From Archangium violaceum (lineage in GTDB: Bacteria; Myxococcota; Myxococcia; Myxococcales; Myxococcaceae): DNA of 64,000 nt. The notes under the pieces are model-generated. The model was given only the letters and a program-made list of their open reading frames with translations. It was not told the origin of the DNA and made no database searches. Every line of letters starts with the position of its first letter. Positions within the stretch are counted from its first letter, which is position 1. Shown one piece after another: positions 46,344 to 54,365 of the stretch. The stretch lies in NCBI RefSeq assembly GCF_016859125.1, contig NZ_CP069338.1:1240001-1304000 (forward strand), read 5' to 3'. The translations under genes were made by a program, and so were the position numbers.

Positions 46344-47596
46344 GCCTCGTCCTCCTCGTGCAGCTGCTCCACCACCCGCACTCCCGCCTGCTCCACCCAC
46401 TCCGGCCGGGGCTTCTCCAGCGCGTCCACGCCCAGCCTCTTCAAGCGCTGGCACAACGAGCGCAGCTCCGCGTCCTCCGCCCACAGCGCGGCCAGGGCCT
46501 CGGGGTCCTTCGTCAGTGACTCGGCCTCGGCCAGCAATGTCCCGGAGAAGCCTCCCGCCAGGCGCACCGTCTCGAGGTCCAGCTCGGGCCGACTCGCGTC
46601 ACGCAGGGACTCCACCAGCACCGGCGGGTGTCGCTGGGCGAGCTGCTCGCGCAGGTCCGCTTCGAGCTGGGTGAGCGCCTCGGCTCTGGACAGCTCGCGG
46701 TGCAGCGGTCCCCGGCCCGTGAGCGTGAGGCGCACCGCGTGGCCTTCCAGCTCGTCCGCGCAGCTCGCGTCCACCTGCTCCGTCACCGCGGCCAAGAGCG
46801 CGTCGAGCGACCCGAGCCCCTCGAGCGACACCTCCAGCCGGTGCCAGCGCACCCGGTCCACCGGGACGAAGCGGCGCCGCGTCCTCCCGTCCTCGACCTC
46901 CACCAGCATGCAGCCGCGCTCGCCCGGCTCGTTGACGTGCCTCCCCTGCGGGTTGCCCGGGTACACGGCCACCGCCCCACCCCCGAGCGTGTACTCGGCA
47001 CGGGTGTGCACGTGGCCCAATGCCCAGTAATCCAGGCCTCGTGCGGACAGGTCCTCCACCGTGCAGGGCGCGTAGTTGCCGTGGCCCTCCACCCCGCCCA
47101 GGTTCGCGTGCAGCAGGCCCACCGTGAAGTCCGGCGCCGTCCGGCGGAAGCGCGCCGACAGGTTCTCGCGCACCTCCACTTCTGGGTAGGAGATTCCCTG
47201 CACCCGGCACAGGAGCCGTCCGTCCCTCCGGACCTCCTCCTCCTCCCAGTCGGCACCGAAGACCTTTACCGAGCCGGGCAGACCGAGGGCTCCCGTGTCC
47301 CCGCTCAGTGGATCATGGTTGCCGTGCACGATGAAGGTCTGGATGCCCGCCACGTCCAGCCGGTCCAGCTCGCGCCTCAGCGCCAGTCGCGCGCGCACCG
47401 AGCGGTCCTTCGCGTCGAAGAGATCTCCCGCGAGCAGCAGGAAGGCCACGTGCTCGCGCAGGCACAGGTCCACGATGCGGGAGAAGGCCCGGAAGGTGGC
47501 CTGCTGGAAGGTGCTCAGCAGCCCCGAGTCGGCGGGGACTCCTCGGAAGGGAGTATCCAGGTGCAGGTCGGCGGCGTGGACGAACTTGAAGCGCAT
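46340..47596 (-). CDS. YhaO/SbcD-like metallophosphatase nuclease
   Basis: The 418-residue protein has the calcineurin-like nuclease motifs HAADLHLDTPF, LAGDLFD, HGNHDP, LLHANLGG and GHVHTRAEY in order, as in Mre11/SbcD and YhaO. The C-terminal 150 residues form the capping and partner-binding part. It is directly upstream of the YhaN-like ATPase with a 4-nt overlap. The pair would act as an ATP-controlled nuclease on DNA ends. Confidence 0.92.
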   Translation of the reverse strand: MRFKFVHAADLHLDTPFRGVPADSGLLSTFQQATFRAFSRIVDLCLREHVAFLLLAGDLFDAKDRSVRARLALRRELDRLDVAGIQTFIVHGNHDPLSGDTGALGLPGSVKVFGADWEEEEVRRDGRLLCRVQGISYPEVEVRENLSARFRRTAPDFTVGLLHANLGGVEGHGNYAPCTVEDLSARGLDYWALGHVHTRAEYTLGGGAVAVYPGNPQGRHVNEPGERGCMLVEVEDGRTRRRFVPVDRVRWHRLEVSLEGLGSLDALLAAVTEQVDASCADELEGHAVRLTLTGRGPLHRELSRAEALTQLEADLREQLAQRHPPVLVESLRDASRPELDLETVRLAGGFSGTLLAEAESLTKDPEALAALWAEDAELRSLCQRLKRLGVDALEKPRPEWVEQAGVRVVEQLHEEDEA

Positions 47597-47662
47597 CTCG
47601 GTCCCGCACAGTAGTCGTCCTGGAACCGGGCCACGAATCCCCGGGTGGAACACTTTGACACC

Positions 47663-47698
47663 TACCCTCACCCCGACCCTCTCCCGGAGGGAGAGGGC
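47663..47698. repeat. dispersed palindromic repeat core, copy at 47.7 kb
   Basis: TACCCTCACCCCGACCCTCTCCCGGAGGGAGAGGG: CCCTCACCCC followed by CCCTCTCCC-GGAGGGAGAGGG, nearly identical to the inner ends of the 32.8-kb element. It lies in the 114-bp gap between the radical SAM gene and the YhaO-like gene. Confidence 0.6.
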
Positions 47699-47710
47699 GT
47701 GGAGGCTCGG

Positions 47711-48991
47711 CTAGCGTCTGGGTTGGCGTCTTGCCGCGATTCCGTTCGCCAGTGCGACCTGCTGCTTCCAGTGGCCGTAGAGCCGGCCCTGTGAGGCCAG
47801 TCGGTCCAGCTCCCTCTGCGTCTCCGCGTCCACCGCTCCCGGCGGCGCATCGCGGTAGGGTGTTCCCGGCAGCGGCATGAACGTGTGCCCGTGCACCTTC
47901 GCTCCCAGCTCCGACAACCGCTTCATCAACGCCAGCGTCGCCCTCACGTCCTCCGGCGCTTCTCCCGGCAACCCCAGGATGAAGTCCACGTTCGGCACGA
48001 AGCCCGCCTCCACCGCCAGGCTCGCCGCCCTCACCACCGTCTCCACGTCGTGCCCACGGTGGCTCGCCTGGAGGATCCGCTCGCTCCCGGACTGGCCTCC
48101 GATGATCAGGTTGTCGTTGTCCACGTAGCGCTTGAGCAGCGCCAGCGACTCGGGTGTCACGTGCTCGGGACGAACCTCCGAGGGGAATGTTCCGTAGAAC
48201 ACCCGCCCGTCCGGGCCCATCGCCTCGCGCACCGCCGCCAGCAACCGCTCGAGCGCTTCCAGGTTCACCGACTCGTCCGGCGAGCCGTAGGACATGGACG
48301 TCGGCGTGATGAAGCGCACGTCCCGCTTCCCCGCCCCGCGCAACACCCGCGTCCAGTGCGCGATGTTCTCCACGCTCCGGTGACGGAAGCGCGCCTTGTT
48401 CATGAACGGCGTCTGGCAGAACCGGCACGCGTAGATGCAGCCACGCGTGATCTCCAGCGCCCCGAACTTCGAGTGCTTCGCCGCGAACGGCGGGTACGTG
48501 TCCAGCACCACGCCCTCGCCCCGCCCCTGCGACACCATCCGCCCATCCACCAGCCGCGACATTCCGCGCGTCTGCTTCGGGTCCTCGCCGCGCACCAGCC
48601 GGCCGAGCAGCTCCAGCAGCACGGGCTCGCCCTCTCCCACCGCCACCAGCTCGAAGCCCGCTCGCAGCGTCTGCTCCGTCTCCGCCGTGGCGTGCACCCC
48701 ACCCGCGATGCACAGCACCTCGCGGCCCTCCAGCCGCTCACGCAGCCAGGCCAGTTCCTCCGCCGCTCCGGGAAAGCTCGCCGAGTAGAACGACCACGCC
48801 ACCACCACCCGGTACCCCTCGTCGAGGCACTCCCGCACCGTGGCCAGCAACGACTCCCGGTCCCTCGGGAAGCGCAGGGCCACGTCCTGCCCCACCGCGT
48901 CCGCCTCCACCGCCCCCGCGAGGACGGTGAGCGCGTACTTGCCCGGGTACTGGTAGCTCAGGACGAGCGCGACCTTGTTCTTGGACGACAT
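47711..48991 (-). CDS. B12-binding/radical SAM protein
   Basis: Residues 1 to about 130 have a cobalamin-binding-like Rossmann region (VVVAWSFYSASFP, LCIAGGVHATAE), and the radical SAM core follows with GCIYACRFCQTP (Cx3Cx2C) and the strands typical of MiaB-like barrels (NVDFILGLPGE). The family resembles archaeal and bacterial TIGR04013-type proteins of unknown substrate. Length 426 residues; GGGGAG just upstream of the ATG. Confidence 0.88.
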   Translation of the reverse strand: MSSKNKVALVLSYQYPGKYALTVLAGAVEADAVGQDVALRFPRDRESLLATVRECLDEGYRVVVAWSFYSASFPGAAEELAWLRERLEGREVLCIAGGVHATAETEQTLRAGFELVAVGEGEPVLLELLGRLVRGEDPKQTRGMSRLVDGRMVSQGRGEGVVLDTYPPFAAKHSKFGALEITRGCIYACRFCQTPFMNKARFRHRSVENIAHWTRVLRGAGKRDVRFITPTSMSYGSPDESVNLEALERLLAAVREAMGPDGRVFYGTFPSEVRPEHVTPESLALLKRYVDNDNLIIGGQSGSERILQASHRGHDVETVVRAASLAVEAGFVPNVDFILGLPGEAPEDVRATLALMKRLSELGAKVHGHTFMPLPGTPYRDAPPGAVDAETQRELDRLASQGRLYGHWKQQVALANGIAARRQPRR

Positions 48992-49034
48992 CTCCCCGGA
49001 AATTAACACGGGAAGTCCGCCGGGGACGGCTCGC

Positions 49035-50342
49035 TCAGTTCCTCGGCCGGGCGAGCAGCGAGCGCAGACCGGGCAGGGTCATCACCTCCGGAGCCAGGCC
49101 CGAGGCCACCTCCGAACCACTCGGGTGCGACGCCCCGACCTCAGTGGAGTCTCCGGACAGGCCCCGTCCCACGCCACCACGCGCGGCGCGCTCGTCCAGC
49201 AGCACCTCGGCCAGGACCTGCCGGTACCCCTCCAGCCCGAAGGCACGCAGCTGCGCGAGCAGGGCCAGACCGTTCTGCGCCTCCAGCGAGCGCAGGCCCA
49301 CCATGCGCAACTCCACGCCATTGCGGAGCAGGAAGAAGCCCGCCGGAAACGAGGCCCGTCCCAGCCACCGGAAATCCATTCCCACCGAGTCCGCCAGGTG
49401 CAGGTGCCGCATCCGCGTCTGGATGAGCGCGAGCGCCTCCAGCACCCGGGGCTCGAAGCCCAGCGGGTTGGCGTGGAAGTCGTAGCTGTTGAAGACGCCG
49501 TAGAGCCCACCCCACGCCGCGTCCGCGTGGAGGTGCACGGGCCGCAGTCCGTACAGCGTGGTGATGGAGTCCACCACCTCACGCAGCTCCCGCAGATCAT
49601 CGATGGCGGAGGAGCCCTCGGCCCCCATGGCCGCCACCACATAGACGGGCACATCCCCGCCCGAGGTCACGGCCAGCATCTTGGCGCGCAGATCCACCGG
49701 ATCCATCGTGCCGTCCTCGCGCTTCCTCACGCGGATGAGGTGGTAGCCACCCAGGCCCGTGGTCTCCACCGCCTCGAGCAGGGCGTCGTCTCCCGACTCC
49801 ACCGCGAAGCAATAGAGGTTGCGCGGCACCCCCTTCCGCCGGGCCTCCGGCGCATGCTTCGCGAGGGCCACGCGCAACCCCGCGAGCACCGCCGCGCGTG
49901 CGCTCCACAGGACGCGGCCTCCGCTCCGCTCCGCGTCGTAGCCCACCATCCGCGACACCATGGCGACGACGCGCGACTCCGCCTCGTCCGCCCGGAGTCC
50001 CTCCTCGTCCCGCACCTCGCCACCGCTCGCGAGCACCGTGGCCACGGCGCCCATCAGCCCGGGCAGATTCAGGCCGGAGGAGGAGCCCTTCATGAGATGC
50101 AGCAGCTGCGCCACCACCGCATCCAGGCTCTCGCCCCGCGCGGGCAGCTCACGCGGATCGACACGGCGCCCATCATCGAGCGTGCTCGCGCGCTCCCACT
50201 CCTCCGCGCGCCGGGAGGACTCCCGCGCCGGGCCCGCGGACGTGACGAGCCGATCCAGCAGACTCATCAGTCGCCGCTGCTGCTCCGGGGTACTCCCCTC
50301 GGGGAAAAACAGGCGCTCCAGTGCGTGGATGGACGGGCTCAT
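49035..50342 (-). CDS. group II PLP decarboxylase homologue lacking the catalytic lysine
   Basis: The fold is that of group II decarboxylases (HLHADAAWGGLYGVF at 270-284 matches the PLP-aspartate motif HxDAAxGG). But the lysine motif, normally ADSxGxDFHKxG, reads ADSVGMDFRWLG: His is replaced by Arg and the Schiff-base Lys by Trp (residue 326). The phosphate-binding SGGT..AN segment is also degenerate (GRVLWSARAAVL). It cannot form the internal aldimine, so it is a pseudoenzyme or has a new role. The 435-residue frame is intact with normal codon use, so selection seems to keep it. Confidence 0.82.
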   Translation of the reverse strand: MSPSIHALERLFFPEGSTPEQQRRLMSLLDRLVTSAGPARESSRRAEEWERASTLDDGRRVDPRELPARGESLDAVVAQLLHLMKGSSSGLNLPGLMGAVATVLASGGEVRDEEGLRADEAESRVVAMVSRMVGYDAERSGGRVLWSARAAVLAGLRVALAKHAPEARRKGVPRNLYCFAVESGDDALLEAVETTGLGGYHLIRVRKREDGTMDPVDLRAKMLAVTSGGDVPVYVVAAMGAEGSSAIDDLRELREVVDSITTLYGLRPVHLHADAAWGGLYGVFNSYDFHANPLGFEPRVLEALALIQTRMRHLHLADSVGMDFRWLGRASFPAGFFLLRNGVELRMVGLRSLEAQNGLALLAQLRAFGLEGYRQVLAEVLLDERAARGGVGRGLSGDSTEVGASHPSGSEVASGLAPEVMTLPGLRSLLARPRN

Positions 50343-50500
50343 GGGTGCGAATTCAGATGGGCACACACCTTCCGCACGAACAGTGAAACCCGATCGTCCG
50401 GAAGGATCATCAAGAAAGGGAATGACAGCGGATGTACCCGGTCGGGCGCTTCGCTGTCGAGTGACGAATCACGACACACGGCGCCAGGAACGCACCGAAT

Positions 50501-50515
50501 AGGGATTCAATCCCT
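50501..50515. promoter_or_regulatory. perfect palindrome upstream of the pseudo-decarboxylase
   Basis: AGGGATT-C-AATCCCT, 7-bp arms around one base, in the 202-bp gap between the mismatch glycosylase gene and the pseudo-decarboxylase gene. It is too short and A/T-rich for a terminator here and may be an operator. Confidence 0.35.
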
Positions 50516-50544
50516 TCACAGAGCAGCCACGAGCGAGCACGCCA

Positions 50545-51150
50545 TTAGCGCGACGCCATCGCGACTCTCAATTCTTGAAACAACCGCGCCAGGTCCTCGG
50601 GCCGGTAGTGCGCGTTGAGCCCGCTCGGATTGGGGAGAACCCATACGCGCGTGTCACCCAGCGTTTCCGGCTGTGGACCCAGCGAGGCCCTGGGGCGTTT
50701 GAACGCGGTGCGCCATGCGCCGATGCCCAGCACCGCGAGGCACTGGGGACGGTAGCGCCGCACCTTCGCATCCAGACGTCGCCCTCCTTCGGCGAGCTCC
50801 TCGTCCGTCAACACGTCCGCCGACACGGTGGCCCGGTCCACCACGTTGGTGATGCCGCAGCCGCGTGCGAGCAACTCGTCCTGTTCGTGCGGCGCGAGCA
50901 GACGCTCCGTGAAACCCGAGGCGTACAGCGCCGGCCAGAACCGGTTGCCCGGCCGCGCGAAGTGGTAGCCCACGACGGCCGAGTACACGCTGGGGTTGAT
51001 GCCACAGAAGAGGACCCGCAGCCCGGGCGCGATCAGGTCCGGCATCGTCCGCCCCACGGCGGCGAGGAGCTCCTCCTTCGTGGGTCTGCGAGGTGACTTC
51101 AGGCGTTCCTCCCGTGCCCTGAACCTATACCGTCTCCCTCGCGTCGGCAT
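50545..51150 (-). CDS. mug: G/U mismatch-specific DNA glycosylase
   Basis: The enzyme removes uracil or thymine from mismatches with G. Motif A FCGINPSVYSAVVGYHFARPGNRFW (catalytic Asn in GINP) and motif B LPNPSGLNAHY are both complete. The start is uncertain; the ATG used gives 201 residues with a short basic N-terminal extension, and an upstream in-frame ATG exists. No ribosome-binding site is convincing. Confidence 0.9.
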   Translation of the reverse strand: MPTRGRRYRFRAREERLKSPRRPTKEELLAAVGRTMPDLIAPGLRVLFCGINPSVYSAVVGYHFARPGNRFWPALYASGFTERLLAPHEQDELLARGCGITNVVDRATVSADVLTDEELAEGGRRLDAKVRRYRPQCLAVLGIGAWRTAFKRPRASLGPQPETLGDTRVWVLPNPSGLNAHYRPEDLARLFQELRVAMASR

Positions 51151-51234
51151 CCCCCTCGGCATTGGTGCAGCAGAGGACGGGAGCCGCACCCCGCCCCTCC
51201 TCCCCGCCTGGCGGGCGACTACAGTCGGCCCACC

Positions 51235-51537
51235 ATGCGCACCCTCGATATCAAGGATGGGACGATTGCCTCCATCCTGGTCGCCGATGAGCTCGCCTCG
51301 AACCAGGACGGCAGCCTGGACGTCGTGGTCCGCCTGCAGGACGGCAGGCGCTTCGGCTTCACCCTCTTCACCCTCGAGCACCTGCGGCGACAGCTCGACC
51401 GGGCGCTCTCCTTCGTCTCCCCCGGGATGATCATCGTGAAGTACTTCTCCGACGATGCCATCCTCGAGGCGGTGCGCGCGGCCATGAGCCACGACCTCGA
51501 GCGCCTCGGCGTGCTGCAGCCGCCCATCAACCAATAG
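51235..51537 (+). CDS. conserved-looking small protein of unknown function
   Basis: The 100-residue product has an alpha/beta pattern with regular strands (SLDVVVRLQDGRRFGFTLFTL) and a C-terminal helix (AILEAVRAAMSHDLERLGV), which argues for a real folded protein. No motif or signal peptide, and no obvious ribosome-binding site. It ends 15 nt from the decarboxylase gene on the other strand. Confidence 0.6.
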   Translation: MRTLDIKDGTIASILVADELASNQDGSLDVVVRLQDGRRFGFTLFTLEHLRRQLDRALSFVSPGMIIVKYFSDDAILEAVRAAMSHDLERLGVLQPPINQ

Positions 51538-51552
51538 GCGGCGGACAGCGGC

Positions 51553-53070
51553 TCACGACTCCTTCGCGAGCGCGGCGAGCTGCTCCCACACCGCGCGCAC
51601 GTGCCGCTCCTCGGTACGAGGGGAGCCGATGGCCATGCGCAGCACGTAGCGCGCGGGCGCGCCCTCCACGCCGGGCAACACGGTGTGGGTGAGGAAGGCC
51701 TTGCCGCTCGCGTTCAGCCGCTCCAGCAGCTGGCGGTTGCGCGCGTCCGTGGCCGAGGGCTCCTCGCCCGGCCTCGGCCGCAGCCGGAAGCACACGAGGG
51801 CCAGCGAGCGCGGCACGGCCAGCTCGAAGCGCTCGTCGGCCTTCACCCACGAGGCGAACAGCTCCGCCTGCCGCACGTGCTCGCGGATGTAGGCCCGCAG
51901 CCCCCTGGCGCCATAGTGACGCAGCACGAACCACAGCTTCAGCGCGCGGAAGCGGCGGCCGAGCGGAACCTGCCAGTCCCGGTAGTCGATGACCGCGCCG
52001 CTCGCGGTGGCCGCGTTGCGCAGGTACTCGGGCATCACGCTCATCGCGTCCAGCAGCGCCTTGCGCTCGCGCGTGTAGAAGGCGTTGCAGTCGAAGTTGG
52101 TGAGCAGCCACTTGTGCGGGTTGAAGGCGAAGGAGTCCACGCCCTCCAGGCCGTCCAACATCGCGCGGTGCTCGTCGCAGATGAGCGCCGAGCCCGCCCA
52201 CGCCGCGTCCACGTGCAGCCAGCCGCCCGCGCCGCGTACGCCCGTGCGCTCCAGCACGTCGCCGATGGCGCGCACCGGATCCATCGCGCCCGAGGAGGTG
52301 GTGCCCAGCGACGCGCACACGAAGAAGGGCTGGCGGCCAGCGGCCAGGTCCTCGCGAAGGGCCTTCTCCAGCACGTCCGGGCGCAGGGCGTACCCGGCGT
52401 CCGTCCCGAGCTGGCGCAGGTGCACGTCATCCGCCACGCCGCTCACCACGCCGGACAGCATGGCCGCCTTCAACACGGACGAGTGCGCCTGCGTGGAGGT
52501 ATAGGCCACCAGCTCCCGCTCCTTGCCGAGCGTGCGCCGCACCCGCTCTCGAGCCGCCACCATGGCCACCAGGGTGGCCTCGCTGGCGGTGCCCTGGATG
52601 ACGCCGCCACCGGTGCCCGAGTCCGAGCGGAAGCAGGCCGGCAGTCCCGTCAGCTCGGCCAACCAGTCCAGCACGCGCGTCTCCATCTCGGTGGCGGCGG
52701 GGCTGGTGGACCAGAGCATGCCCTGCACGCCCAGGCCCGCGGACAGCAGCTCGCCGAGCACCGCGGGCCCGGAGGCGTTCGCGGGGAAGTAGGCGAAGAA
52801 GGACGGCGACTGCCAGTGCGTGATGCCGGGCAGCACCACCTGCTCCAGATCGCGGAAGACGGCCTCCCAGCCCGCGTCACCGCCGAGTCCCTCCTCGGGC
52901 GGGTGCGCGGGGAGCTTCGCCATCACCTCGCCCGGAGCCGCCGCCGAGCGCACCGGGAAGGACTCCAGGCGGGACCAATAGTCCGCGATCCAATCCACCA
53001 TCCGATGGCCCAGCCGCCGGAACTCCTCGGGGCTCAAGTGGGGCACCGCTCCTTCACGTGCGTCGCTCAT
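51553..53070 (-). CDS. aromatic-L-amino-acid-type PLP decarboxylase
   Basis: This is a complete group II decarboxylase of 505 residues. The PLP lysine is Lys320 in NPHKW, the aspartate is in HVDAAWAG, and the N-terminal AYFPANASGPAVLGELLSAG swap segment typical of DOPA/tryptophan decarboxylases is present. It should convert an aromatic amino acid to the amine; exact substrate is unknown. GAGGAGA supports the ATG. It contrasts with the lysine-less homologue about 1.2 kb away. Confidence 0.9.
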   Translation of the reverse strand: MSDAREGAVPHLSPEEFRRLGHRMVDWIADYWSRLESFPVRSAAAPGEVMAKLPAHPPEEGLGGDAGWEAVFRDLEQVVLPGITHWQSPSFFAYFPANASGPAVLGELLSAGLGVQGMLWSTSPAATEMETRVLDWLAELTGLPACFRSDSGTGGGVIQGTASEATLVAMVAARERVRRTLGKERELVAYTSTQAHSSVLKAAMLSGVVSGVADDVHLRQLGTDAGYALRPDVLEKALREDLAAGRQPFFVCASLGTTSSGAMDPVRAIGDVLERTGVRGAGGWLHVDAAWAGSALICDEHRAMLDGLEGVDSFAFNPHKWLLTNFDCNAFYTRERKALLDAMSVMPEYLRNAATASGAVIDYRDWQVPLGRRFRALKLWFVLRHYGARGLRAYIREHVRQAELFASWVKADERFELAVPRSLALVCFRLRPRPGEEPSATDARNRQLLERLNASGKAFLTHTVLPGVEGAPARYVLRMAIGSPRTEERHVRAVWEQLAALAKES

Positions 53071-53127
53071 CCCGGTTCTCCTCTCGATGGGGCGTCTCAT
53101 ACGACGCCTCATGGAGGACGGGTAGCG

Positions 53128-54051
53128 CTACCTCTCCCGGCGCCGGGCGCGTCGTAGCAGACCACCTAATCCCAGCAGCGCCATCACCCAGAGCGGCCCG
53201 CCCGCGCTCGAGCACCCGACGCGAACCGGCTCCTCGGGGAGCGGCGGGCCAGCGGAGCCACTGTCCGGCTGCGGGGAGGTGGAGATGACGCCCCCATCCT
53301 GCGCTGGCGTGCCCGCGTCCGGCGCTGGCGTGCCCGCGTCCGGCGAGGAGACGGGAGGCAGCACATCCCGCAGCTGCGTCGCCTGCATGAAACCGTCGTG
53401 GTACACGACGCCCACGGGCTGCACGGTGTCGCTCCGGTAGAGGCCGAGCTTCAAGTAGATGCCATCCCCCGGGTACATCGTCGCGTGCGCGTAACGGGGC
53501 AGCACGAGCTGGCCGTTGTGCCACAGCTCGACGAAGCCCACGCTCGCATCCGGTGACCACTTCACGTGGAAGATGAAGTCCTGCCACTCGCCGCGCTTCA
53601 GCGTCGTCTTCCACGGCGTGTCGCTGTCGGTGAGCGTGAGGCGGATCTCCTCGCCGTAGACGAAGAACTCCACCGGAGGAGAGCCGCAGCAGCCATTGTG
53701 GTGCCACTGGGTGAAGACCTGCCACGTCTTCACGCTGGGGTAGTCCGCAGGGAACATCACCTGCCAGCGGTAGTAGTACTCCGAGCCCTCCTTCTCACGG
53801 CCCTGGTAGACGAGCTCGTTGCGGTTGCCGCTGGAGTTGATGGGGTCATCCCCCTGCCTCACCGTGGCCTCGAGCGCGTAGCGGCCCTGGTACACCGGTG
53901 ACGAGACCACCCGGAGCCGGTCCGCGCTCACCTGCTGGGCGCTCGAGTACTGGGAGGTGTTCCCCGTTTCGAAGTCCCCCTTCCAGACGATACCGGCCCA
54001 CGACGGCCCCGACAGCAACATGGCGAGCAGTGGAACCAGGAGTCTTCTCAA
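53128..54051 (-). CDS. secreted polysaccharide-lyase-like protein with MYXO-CTERM tail
   Basis: A signal peptide (residues 1-19, ending PSWA) leads into a jelly-roll domain like heparin lyase I/PL20-type enzymes: GDFETGN, NRNELVYQ, WQVFTQWHHNG and WQDFIFHVKWSPD. A linker of repeated PDAGTPA units, from a 21-bp DNA repeat, follows. The C-terminus has Cys-Ser-Ser, a hydrophobic helix (LWVMALLGLGGLL) and an Arg cluster, i.e. a MYXO-CTERM-type sorting signal for cell-surface anchoring. The start is TTG with GTGAGGG upstream. Substrate unknown. Confidence 0.82.
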   Translation of the reverse strand: MRRLLVPLLAMLLSGPSWAGIVWKGDFETGNTSQYSSAQQVSADRLRVVSSPVYQGRYALEATVRQGDDPINSSGNRNELVYQGREKEGSEYYYRWQVMFPADYPSVKTWQVFTQWHHNGCCGSPPVEFFVYGEEIRLTLTDSDTPWKTTLKRGEWQDFIFHVKWSPDASVGFVELWHNGQLVLPRYAHATMYPGDGIYLKLGLYRSDTVQPVGVVYHDGFMQATQLRDVLPPVSSPDAGTPAPDAGTPAQDGGVISTSPQPDSGSAGPPLPEEPVRVGCSSAGGPLWVMALLGLGGLLRRARRRER

Positions 54052-54365
54052 GGCGCGCCCTCACGATGTTTGACACTCAACGACGAGGGCCACGCTCCCA
54101 CGTTCCTTCTTTATTTCAAGCGGCTGTTATTTCTTTCGCCTTGACAGCCCGGCAGGCGGCCAGAGGAGCGGCTGTTCCCTCTGGGAAACCTCTCGAGAAG
54201 TGGAAGGAATTGGGTGAACCGGGCGGCCAGCCGGACGAGCACCGGTCTCAACGCGGCGCGTTGGAGGGAACGGGCATGCAACCGGCTGACGGCGTGCATG
54301 GGTGGTGTATGGTGCGCGCTCTCTGCGGTTCCCCCCGTATGAGGGGGGGGAATCCGGGTACACCC
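54052..54365. other. 314-bp divergent intergenic region
   Basis: The region separates the lyase-like gene from astA. It has an AT-rich patch at 54105-54140 (TTTATTTCAAG, GTTATTTCTTTCG), a TTGACA at 54141 without a matching -10 box, and the G/C hairpin near the astA start listed separately. I see no small gene or RNA gene in it. Confidence 0.4.
54329..54352 (+). promoter_or_regulatory. hairpin masking the astA ribosome-binding site
   Basis: TTCCCCCC, loop GTATGA, then GGGGGGGGAA: an 8-bp stem whose right arm is the only purine-rich stretch before the astA ATG (14 nt downstream). If this G-run is the Shine-Dalgarno sequence, the stem would hide it. Confidence 0.4.

Noticed and set aside
43161-47030. 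A 1,289-codon open frame on the plus strand
   Set aside because: It lies opposite the YhaN/YhaO genes, is dominated by Arg, Gln, Leu and Pro, and has no domain. It is a mirror effect of high third-position GC.
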